Assembly: GCA_001598975.1 (NCBI GenBank)
Contig: BBXU01000054.1
Location: 1-16,585 of the forward strand
Direction of reading: 5' to 3'
DNA length: 16,585 bases
Origin: Parachlorella kessleri
Lineage: Eukaryota > Chlorophyta > Trebouxiophyceae > Chlorellales > Chlorellaceae
Shown: piece after piece, positions 1 to 14,480 of the stretch
How the letters are laid out: each line of letters starts with the position of its first letter
Numbering within the stretch: the first letter of the stretch is position 1
Program-made: the position numbers and the translations under genes
The notes under the pieces: model-generated
Databases searched by the model: none
Seen by the model: the letters and a program-made list of their open reading frames with translations, nothing else
What the model was told of the DNA's origin: nothing

Positions 1-260
1 GGGGGGGGGGGTGTTGAGCCAGGCAAGGCATGCCAGGAGCCTCACAAACACCAGCTGCCCACTCTGGCAGAGGACAGGGAGGGTTGTCGCTTATGCAGCT
101 GTAGGACTTGCAGGGGGATTGGTTTCTACATCTTGTATGTCCCCAGCTCTTACTGTGCTCGTGGCAGCTGGCAAGTGTGGCTGAGTAGTTTGCGCTCGAA
201 TCCCCGTCTAAAATCCTGATGCGCATGTCACGCACGGTCGTGGTGACCTGTGGTCCACAG
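1..260. other. Probable intron of the Hsp70-like gene, with a G-run at the window edge
   Basis: Nothing here matches Hsp70 coding sequence. Position 260 is the last base of a good acceptor (tggtccacag) for the first visible exon, so at least the right part should be intron. The run of G at 1-11 may be a low-complexity tract or an assembly-edge artefact. Confidence 0.5.
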
Positions 261-2112
261 GTGGGCGGCGGCGTGATAGAGGTGCTGTCCACGGGGGGTG
301 ACCCGCACCTGGGCGGCGATGACTGGGATGCGGCCATCATGCAGTGGCTCATGCAAGAGCACCTGGCACCGAGAGGGGTGGACGGCAAGGTGGGCTGGGG
401 CTGGGCCTGCCTGTACATGCAGCTAGGGTGGGACTGAAGGTTGAGGGAGTGATGGTTTTGTGAGGTGTTAGGCTATCTTATTCAGATCTTTCTAGCTCTG
501 TCTGGCGCTGCAGCAAGTCAAGTGCTTGCTTGTTTGTCTCACTGTAGATTACCTAGCTCATATGCCACTGGCAAGCCGCCTCAGCACGACTCCTCCATGG
601 GTCAACTGGCTAGCTAGGCCACCCAGGCGCTACATGATGCTGCCACCAGTGCCCCCCGCCTCCCCACTGCCGGTTGCCCTGCAGGACCCCCGCGTCCTTG
701 CCAACCTGAGGGCCGTCAGCGAGGCCGCCAAGGTCGCCCTTTCCTCCCGCGAGAAAGTCGTCATCCGCATGCCGGTGGGCGGCGGCATCGAGGCCCCGCT
801 CACGCGCCAGGCCTTTGAGGGGCTCACCACCCAGCTCTTCCGCCGGGCCAGGCTGCCCTTGGACCAGGCCTGCTGGCAGGTGGGGTGTAGCGGCTGGTGC
901 ACCGTGCTTAGGGTGGTGGCTGAGTTCTAGTGATGGGTGAGTTGGTGGGATGCCTGGTGGACAAACTCGTTGCATTAGCCACGCCCTGCGGAAATGAGCA
1001 GATGGACCTGTGTGACTTGCTGCACAGATGAGTGGTCCTGCGCCGTGTCCACAGTGCTTCTCGGGGTCTCATACCCCCCAGCCGCCGCCTGGCCTTGCGC
1101 TGCTTGGCACCATTAGTCATGCATCTCTGGACCTGTGTGCACGCTTGTGCAGGCTGGCGTGGACTTGGGCACTGCCGTGCGCGACTTCGAGGAACAACAG
1201 CGACGCAGCGGCGGCGGCAGCAAAGCCAAGCGCAAGGGTGGCAGGAAGAGTACGGTGGCAGCAGCAGCAGCAGCAGCAGGCGCAGCATTGGAGGCAGGTG
1301 ACGTTGAAGTAGAGGGGGTGCAGATCCGGCCCAAGCGGCGTCAGCCGGTGAGCCGAGTGCTGCTGGTGGGCGGTGCGACGCGCATGCCGGCTGTGCGGCG
1401 CTTTGTGCGACACATGACTGGCCTGGAGGCAGAGGAGGACATCGTAGACCCAGACCTGGTAGGATGAATCCCCACCTGAGGCCCAGGAGGGAGCGGTTGG
1501 CGAGCACCAGATTGCTGCCGTGTTGGTGTGTAGGCCAGCTGGGTGCCTGCCAAAGTGTCAAACCGGGTGTGCCAGGGTTTGAGTAACGGCACACACGATA
1601 AGTGGCGGACCCTGTGAGCTGACGTTGACGTGCCCTCGGAGCCCCTTCATGCCAGGCCGAGCTGCGGTTACATGCGTAGCACAACGCATCTTGGAGGGAT
1701 CGGATGCCCTTGACGCACTGACAAGGGCACTGCTTGAAGTGAAAGGGTGTTCCTCTTGCGCGGTGCACGCCCACTCGTCACGGAGCAGCAATGAAGGCCA
1801 GCCAAGCTATGGCCTCACCCGGGAGCGATTGCACGCTGCCTGCAGGCGGTGGCATTGGGGGCTGCGGTCCAGGCCGGCATCTATCAGGGGCAGGTGGCAG
1901 ATTTGATGGTCATGGATGTGTGGCAAGCCTCCCTGATGCGCGCTTTGGCCCAGCACATGGAGCAGCAACGGCAGGCACAGCAGGGGGAGGGGCCAGGGCA
2001 GCCACGGTATAGTGCGGGCGAAGGGAGACTTGCCAGGTGTGTTGCTGAGGGAGAGGAGGGCGGCAGTGAGGCAGAGGAAGAAGATTGGGGGCCGGAGGGA
2101 GAGCTTGAGTGA
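261..2112 (+). CDS. Hsp70-family ATPase-domain protein, 5' partial
   Basis: This is the C-terminal half of an Hsp70/actin-fold ATPase domain. Exons in view are 261-389, 685-879, 1153-1458 and 1846-2112 (TGA), all phase 0 with GT-AG borders, giving 298 residues. Exon 1 carries the Hsp70 signature [15 protein letters not shown]. Exon 2 matches the helical lobe ([24 protein letters not shown]). Exon 3 holds the adenosine-binding motif [14 protein letters not shown]. Exon 4 opens with ALGAAVQAG, as in canonical Hsp70. About 200 N-terminal residues lie upstream of the window. Two features are odd. A Lys/Arg-rich and Ala7 insert (about residues 125-160) precedes the LVGG motif. After the VMDV segment the protein ends in about 70 Gln/Glu-rich residues instead of a beta-sandwich substrate-binding domain. 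It is therefore likely an ATPase-only or diverged Hsp70 relative rather than a standard chaperone. Its compartment is unknown because the N-terminus is missing. Confidence 0.85.
1258..1278 (+). repeat. (GCA)7 microsatellite encoding poly-Ala
   Basis: Seven uninterrupted GCA triplets lie in frame inside exon 3 of the Hsp70-like gene and encode Ala7. They follow a Lys/Arg/Gly-rich stretch, and together these form an insert not found in standard Hsp70 ATPase domains. Confidence 0.9.
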
Positions 2113-2755
2113 TGGTAGCCCTGGCTCTGCCTATAGCCACGTAGGTACCCTTGTGGGTCGTAACTCCCACTGGGCCCGAAGCGGCCTGCTGAGGAGCCCC
2201 AGCTGGGCTGATGGTACTGCCCACATATGGTACTGACGTCCGTCAAGAGGGCAGCGCATGTGCTGCACCAATAAGTATAAACAAGCCGCCTGCGGTGCTC
2301 AACTTGGCTCAACCACCTTGGAGATAGTAGGAGCGCCTGCCTGCCTGGAGGCGGAAGGTTCCAACCTTGTCTGTAAGGCCGGTTGGCTTGAAGGCTTGGC
2401 AGCGCTGGGGCGTTCTATTCCCTGCCTCGCCTGTGATATTGAGGTCGAAGCCACCCTTCGCTGAGCAGACGTCGGTCCGAACCCTTGGGTCGGCGGGGAC
2501 TGCACCGTGCACTGTACGAACAGACCGGGGGTCAGGCCAGGGGGATGTCGGAGTTCCTGTCTTGCTCTCTAAATCGCATATTAGCCTCAAACGGAAGTAA
2601 CTCAGAGGACTGGAGGTACTCCTTGCGCGAAGGCCTTGCCATATGTACCCCAAGTGTGGCCTTAAAGGTCCGGGCCGGGCCGCGCCCAATTCCGACGGAT
2701 ACCGCATGAAGTACTGCCTCCGGTCAGACACTTGCAGACCTCCAGACCCCTTGTG
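2113..2755. other. Spacer or undetermined 5' region between the Hsp70-like gene and the Cys-rich gene
   Basis: No recognisable protein is encoded here. TGTAA at 2372-2376 could end the Hsp70-like transcript. CCAAT (2268-2272) next to TATAAA (2276-2281) is a weak promoter-like pair on the + strand. An ATG at 2545 opens a short frame (begins MSEFLSCSL, stop at 2707). A different overlapping frame from 2643 reads MYPKCGLKGPGRAAPNSDGY and has several Cys. Either could be an upstream exon of the next gene, but I cannot find splice sites that settle it. Confidence 0.4.
2372..2376 (+). terminator. Candidate TGTAA polyadenylation signal for the Hsp70-like gene
   Basis: This is the first TGTAA on the + strand noted after the stop at 2112, 260 bp downstream. 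TGTAA is the usual poly(A) signal in green algae. It lies downstream of a TATA-like box, so the assignment is tentative. Confidence 0.35.
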
Positions 2756-3982
2756 ATGAGTCGACCATTGTTATACGCTACCTATGCCACAGCAAGCTCC
2801 CTGCTGAGGGTAAACGCATTCTGTCTTGCGATAGGTTCAACTCCCATGACACACTCGACACACACAACACACACGGTTGCAGCCCTGCAAGGCTGCATAC
2901 GCTGTCTCCCTAACACTTCCCAAGATACCCCAGTGTTCAAGGGGTGCGGCAAATGTGTCGAGTGCTCTGGCATTCGGTACCACCTGCATGAGGCAAGGTG
3001 AGACCGTAGGGCAGTTGCGGCAGAGGTTTCCTTCTAAACAAGGGTCGCACTGGTAGCCCACAGATGTAGACTAAGCAGGTAGCAAATTCCTCAACGGTGT
3101 CCCCATTGTCCAACCTGCAGGTATGTGGCCCCAGGAGAGTTCCAAGAGTGGTGGCCAGCTGGGCTGCAGAGCCCCTCCTTCTACTACCATGTGCGGGCCC
3201 GGCAGCTGGCCTATCAGTACAGTACAGCACCAGAGTGCACCTGGCGAGAGCCAGACAGCCCCGGTGTGCAGTCCTCCTTGCGCAGTCAGCGGCACCTGCG
3301 GCAGCTGAGCGTGCGGCTCCCAAGTGCCCGCACAAACATATACCAGGTGAGACAGGCAGGGAGCTGAAAGCAAACCTTCAGGGGCTTCTAGGCTGGGTGG
3401 TAGTGCAAGGTTTGTACCTAGCAACCGAAAATATTTGCTGAGGTGAACCTCACTCACCGTGACCTCTCCACATGAGGCGCACCTGCCGAGTTCCTATGGG
3501 TTGCTGACGGACTGGAAGTCCTCGCGACAACCTGGTAAATCCCACCACCTCCAGCAGCTGACCCATCTGCCTCTCTTGCTGCCCCCTTCCTGCAGGGCGA
3601 GACGCTGGTATACCTTGGTGAGGTGCTGGTCTGCATACGGCGCCTGCCGCGCTGGGTGTCGCCACTGAGCCTGGAGCAAGCCTTGCTTGGCCAGCCTCAG
3701 CTGAGGCAGCACTACCTGCAGCACCCGCAGCAGTTGCTGGCCAAGGAGAAGTCAATGACAAGGCCAGCATTCCCTACCCCTGCGGTGGTGCTTGGGCACA
3801 ACCTGGCCCATGTGCTGCGCTCACCGCCGAGCCGCGCCAGCAGCACCGGCATCGACAGCGCCTCCGCCAGCAGCAGCAGCAGCAGCACCAACAGCAGCGC
3901 TTGCTGCTGCCTGCCTCCACAGGGGCTCAAGAACACACACCAGGGCAGCTGGCAGCCAGGGCACATGCTGGTGATGGTTTGA
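2756..3982 (+). CDS. Uncharacterised protein with Cys-rich zinc-finger-like segment and poly-Ser tail
   Basis: I do not recognise this family. The model uses 2756-2997, 3121-3346 and 3596-3982 (TGA), with GT-AG introns. The phases agree (AG|G split codon, then phase 0), giving 284 residues. Residues 47-78 contain Cys at 47, 50, 64, 67 and 70 (C-x2-C-x13-C-x2-C-x2-C), followed by His76 and His78, so metal binding is plausible. The next part (from VAPGEFQEWW) has several aromatic residues. A third section holds a hydrophobic strand-like stretch (ETLVYLGEVLVCI). Residues 243-257 are Ser-rich, encoded by an AGC run. The P-x-x-F pattern after the Cys motif faintly recalls plant DNA- or co-repressor-binding modules, but I would not assign it. 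The start is the weakest point. The segment before 2883 follows a CA-rich tract ending in an acceptor-like ttgcag, so 2756-2882 may be intron with the true start further upstream. Confidence 0.5.
2849..2875. repeat. CA-rich tract
   Basis: An imperfect (CA)n stretch lies just before a ttgcag at 2877-2882. Its position would suit the 3' part of an intron, which is why the N-terminal exon of the Cys-rich gene is doubtful. Confidence 0.6.
3868..3888 (+). repeat. (AGC)n tract encoding poly-Ser
   Basis: An AGC triplet run lies within the last exon of the Cys-rich gene and codes for six consecutive Ser in a low-complexity tail. It is probably disordered. Confidence 0.75.
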
Positions 3983-4179
3983 AGGTGCAGGCATGCCTAC
4001 CAGCTAGCGTTAGTACGGCTGCTGCCTCCTTAGCGAAATAGTGAAGACTAGGGAAGGCAGCCTTGAGCGTAACTAGTTTGATTGCAGCATCCCAGTGAGA
4101 GTACTATGCCAATTTGTATGCGTGTGTGGTTCAGTGGCCTACCACATGTCTGCCGGCTGGCGATTGCTGTTGTTTTTAT

Positions 4180-4184
4180 TGTAA
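4180..4184 (+). terminator. TGTAA polyadenylation signal of the Cys-rich gene
   Basis: TGTAA lies 198 bp after the stop at 3982, in a T-rich stretch (tgtttttattgtaac), as expected of a green-algal 3' UTR end. It supports 3982 as the real end of a + strand gene. Confidence 0.6.
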
Positions 4185-4340
4185 CTTGACTTTTTGTATT
4201 TTTTTTTCCCCTACTGTTATTTGAGGTTCACCAGAGACCGACAGGAATGGTCTTTGCCGCTGTGAGTGACCCTGCAAGTCAAGCTGCCATGACGGCTGCA
4301 GTCGAGCTATGTCGAATACAGTTCTGAGACCTCCCTATCT

Positions 4341-4374
4341 CTCTGTCTGTCTGCCTGCCTGTCTGTCTGTCTGC
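4341..4374. repeat. CTGT/CTGC tetranucleotide repeat
   Basis: An imperfect run of CTGT and CTGC units lies in the spacer between the Cys-rich gene and TVP23. It has no coding meaning. Confidence 0.85.
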
Positions 4375-4864
4375 TTTTTACCTTTTTTGCAATCTGGTGG
4401 GTACCTAATACCACTTACTGCTTGCTTGGCGTTAGCCACCTTCCCTTGCCTTCCTCATTCCTGTACCTTGATGTTTGGTGGCCTAGCTTGTGCCTCTATC
4501 ACCTTCACCTTAACCGAGCGTGTGGTGTGACCCACTTCGTTGGGCGCTTCTAGCTGGTAGTGGGATCAACAGAGAACCTGTTACTTTAGCCAAGCCCTTG
4601 AAGGGGGATGGTATAAGGGCCTCGTCCAAGGGGAAGCAGACTACTGAAGTGGCCCTCTTGGCAACAGCATGTCCTCAACTGCCCTATGGTTCTTATGCTT
4701 TCTGTTGAGGCACCCAGGGAGTCAGTAAACTCTAGCATAGGCTGGCTCTGCTTTCAACACAAGGATGCGCCCACATACCTAGCCCCTGACGAGCCCACCG
4801 TCGTGCGCACGGGACGGGTAGGATAGGAGGGAACGGCTGTCATGAGTCAGTTTACAACTTTGAT

Positions 4865-4875
4865 CCCCCCCCCCC
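4865..4875. repeat. Homopolymer C run
   Basis: An uninterrupted C tract lies in the spacer. Its length is error-prone in sequencing. Confidence 0.8.
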
Positions 4876-4897
4876 GTTCTGATCGTGACTAATCGGC

Positions 4898-4921
4898 GGA
4901 CAAAGTGGAGGACAAAGTGGA
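4898..4921. repeat. Perfect 12-bp tandem duplication
   Basis: Two exact adjacent copies of GGACAAAGTGGA (4898-4909 and 4910-4921) lie about 165-185 bp upstream of the TVP23 start codon. This could be a chance duplication or a doubled regulatory element. Confidence 0.8.
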
Positions 4922-5083
4922 GGATCTAGCTTGCGTTCATATGCTGGTTTCGACTGAGGCTGCGACTTAGAAGTAAGGGCGCCCTACTTACCGCGTGTGA
5001 CACTTGATCACGTTCTATCCTGCACTGACGGAGGTGTGTTGATCGAGGCTGACCGGTTTGCCGAGCGCGTCAAGTGATATACT

Positions 5084-6141
5084 ATGCCAGAAGCGACAGG
5101 CGAGTGGGGCAATGGAGCCAGGCTTTTCCCCACGTGCCCCACGGCTTGGAATCCAAGCTCAAATTTGCCAGGCTCAGTAGTGCCGCCACTAGAACCACGT
5201 TTACGGTTGCATGTTGCAGGTGGCCAGCCTCAGTTAGAGGCACAGCCTACGTATGCCCACCCTGCAGCAGCCTTCTTTCTTGTATTCTTCAAGTTCGCAG
5301 CCCTCTTCATATACATTTTCTGCGGCTTCTTTGGCACTAGCTTTGTGATTAACTTCTGTGTGATTGCCTTCCTGTTGGTCTGCGACTTCTGGACGGTAAG
5401 CTTGGTGTCTGCCACGCTCAACCCAGGCCCCGATGCTGACTGCCATGGTCATGTTGTTGCCATCAAGCACGGGCGGATCTCTGCCCTTCCTGAATATTGC
5501 CTCTATGTCACTTAGCTGCTGCACTGTCTTGCAGCCCTCATACCAGGCACCTTCGTATCATGGTGCAGGTCAAGAACGTGTCAGGGCGGCTTCTGGTGGG
5601 GTTGCGGTGGTGGAATGAGGTTTCAGAAAGCGGCGGCAGCGAATGGCGTTTTGAGACGCTGCAAGAGGGCCAGCGTGCGGTTGATAAGAAGGACTCCTTC
5701 ATCTTCTGGGCAGTGCTGTATGTGATGCCGGCAGTCTGGGTTCTGCTTGGAGTGGTGGCAATTCTCAAGCTCAATTTCGACTACCTGCTGCTGGTGATCA
5801 TCGGCATCCTGCTGAGCTCAGCCAACCTGACGGGATACCTCAAGTGCAGCAAGGCGCAGCGGGCGCAGATCAAGGGCATGGCCACGGGCCTCTTTGCCAG
5901 TGGATTGCGGGTGAGTGCGCCTTGTCCAGCTGCCCTGCATGGCTTGTCGGAGCAGCTGCCATGGCCTTGTGTTGTAACGTGGAGCGAGGCCCAGCTGGGC
6001 TTGCCTGTCAGCGAAGGAGAGCAGCTCGTGGTTCTGAATATGACCCTGCGTACCATCCTACCCATCCAGTGGTCATATTGGTTTACCCAACCGAAAGACA
6101 CCGGCTCTCCGCGCTTGCAGGCGGCTTTCACGAGGGCATAG
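5084..6141 (+). CDS. TVP23: TVP23-family Golgi membrane protein
   Basis: This is a small multispanning protein of Golgi/trans-Golgi vesicles. The family (yeast Tvp23, animal FAM18) acts in vesicle traffic. Exons are 5084-5395, 5569-5910 and 6121-6141 (TAG), all phase 0 with GT-AG borders, giving 224 residues. An in-frame TGA at 5075 makes ATG 5084 the first possible start in this exon. Residues 1-58 are Pro-rich and variable. Residues 59-103 form two hydrophobic helices ending in the family motif CDFWT. Exon 2 starts with the hallmark KNVSGRLLVGLRWWNE (106-121). Residues 148-194 form two more membrane segments, followed by the conserved SANLTGYLKC region. The last exon adds only six residues. 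The N-terminal 45 codons could hide a short intron, since 5220 is a good acceptor (catgttgcag), but the frame is open throughout. It is convergent with MCM5. Confidence 0.93.
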
Positions 6142-6551
6142 CCGCTGCTATGCATGGGAAGCACTGGTACAGCTCCCTTGTGGGTTGGCCTCCTCTCAGC
6201 AGCATTTGTATGCGCATCCCTGTCTTCTGTGCTTCACTTTATTGCTTGTTACAAAATATCAATGTAGCCACCTGCGTGTCATGCATATCAACATATGTGG
6301 CAAAACCAGCTGACTCACCATGTGTCAAGATCAACCAACCTAGCAGCAGATGTCATCAGATTATAAACATGTGTGAGTTCTTCGGATTATATGGAGAGTG
6401 ACCAGCTAGGTCAAGCAAACAAGGTACCTAGGGTTCACCGCTTAGGAGATCAACTTCCGTTGCGCCACCGTCTGCCAGGCCGGAGTGTCCAGGTGTGACA
6501 TCCACAACTCAAGTGCCTTGCAGTGCGGAACGAAGTAATAAAGGGGCCAGG
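6142..6551. other. Shared 3' region between convergent TVP23 and MCM5
   Basis: No coding sequence is recognised between the two stop codons. TTACA at 6249-6253 (TGTAA on the minus strand) could terminate MCM5. I found no TGTAA on the + strand here, so the TVP23 end is not explained within this gap. Confidence 0.55.
6249..6253 (-). terminator. Candidate TGTAA polyadenylation signal of MCM5
   Basis: Read on the minus strand this is TGTAA, 299 bp beyond the MCM5 stop codon and within the gap before the TVP23 stop. Confidence 0.5.
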
Positions 6552-13596
<7,045 letters not shown>

Positions 13597-13758
13597 CGTA
13601 ACGGATGACGCTGCGTAGGTGCGTAAGACTGTCTGCTGGGCGAGGGTACTTCCAGCAAGAGTCCAACACCAGGACTCGCTTCAACCGTCACAAACTGGGC
13701 TCCCTCTGCGCTGGCCGGGCTCATTGCTCTTGATTAGCGAAATGCCCACTTTGAAAAT

Positions 13759-13767
13759 GGGCGGGAA
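13759..13767. promoter_or_regulatory. E2F-like site upstream of MCM5
   Basis: The + strand reads GGGCGGGAA; the minus strand reads TTCCCGCCC, matching the E2F core TTSSCGC. It lies about 165 bp before the MCM5 start codon. MCM genes are well-known E2F targets in plants, algae and animals. The match is by eye, so binding is inferred. Confidence 0.55.
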
Positions 13768-14205
13768 CACTGCCAGCTTGGCGAGACAACTTTGTAGATT
13801 TTCTTCTCTAACATCTCTCCTTCAAAAGACCTTAATATGAATTGGGCTGGGGAAGCACGCAATACAACTGGCAGGCCTCTTCCTTCCAATGACTTTGAAA
13901 TGATCACTTAGGGCAACTGTTCAATAGCCCAGCTATCACAGCGCCTTCGTGCTTCACTTAATGTAGGGTCACGGTTGCAGTATTGTCTAATTGCAGACAG
14001 GCCGTAGGTGGTATGGGTACGTGCTTAGTTGAGACACTTGCAAGCAGAGCCCTAACCATAACAGAGGTGCCAGAAGTAGCTAAAGGTAAATAGAAGCAGC
14101 TGACGAGGAAAGGGACTGCCGTACCAAGGAGGGTATGACCCATCGGAAGTGTCGCTAGCGGGAAGCCCTCCACAGTGGCCTGAATTGACACTAAGTTCAT
14201 CCGAT

Positions 14206-14219
14206 GGGATAAATATCCC
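14206..14219. promoter_or_regulatory. Perfect short palindrome with AT-rich core
   Basis: GGGAT and ATCCC arms flank AAAT, and the centre reads GATAAATAT. It lies about 260 bp upstream of the glycosyltransferase ATG. It could be a TATA-type core element or a dyad binding site, but one copy could also be chance. Confidence 0.3.
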
Positions 14220-14480
14220 GAGCTAAAAAGGTTGTAGGCGTAGCGAAAGCTGAGGAAGTTCCGAGGGCACGAGAAGCGGGCCAGAGGCATGCCTAGGCAA
14301 ACATAGCCCTCGACGTACATTCCCTCGCTAAGACAGTCGACGCAGCCTAGCCTCAATAGTCTGCAACCAGTCCCCACCTGAAAGCTTACTTCCAGGACTG
14401 CAACATGCCTACGAGCATGGAATGGCCCACTGCCAAGTAGAGGCGCCTGCCGGCCTTCTGTCACGCATACTTTGAACTGG

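Larger units (their letters stand above)
3983..5083. other. Intergenic spacer with simple repeats
   Basis: I see no gene here. The first 200 bp are probably the 3' UTR of the upstream gene. The rest should contain the TVP23 promoter, but no clear TATA box or other motif stands out. Short open frames at 4309-4530 and 4520-4708 have no recognisable motif, and the first is driven by the CTGT repeat. Confidence 0.6.
13597..14480. other. Divergent promoter region between MCM5 (-) and the glycosyltransferase (+)
   Basis: No supported gene lies here. The spacer should hold both promoters and 5' UTRs. Visible elements are an E2F-like GCGGGAA (13761-13767) and a GGGAT-AAAT-ATCCC palindrome containing a TATA-like core (14206-14219). 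A long minus-strand open frame at 13958-14521 shows no conserved motif and reaches into the glycosyltransferase first exon. Confidence 0.6.

Noticed and set aside
908..1774. 288-codon minus-strand open frame
   Set aside because: It lies antisense to the Hsp70-like exon 3 and its introns. Its composition is that of GC-rich coding sequence read backwards, and it shows no conserved motif.
2309..2731. 140-codon minus-strand open frame
   Set aside because: It has no recognisable domain and no upstream or downstream exon on that strand. It is probably chance in the spacer.
4309..4708. Two short plus-strand open frames in the spacer before TVP23
   Set aside because: One is built on a CTGT repeat. 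Neither has a motif, splice support or coding-like composition.
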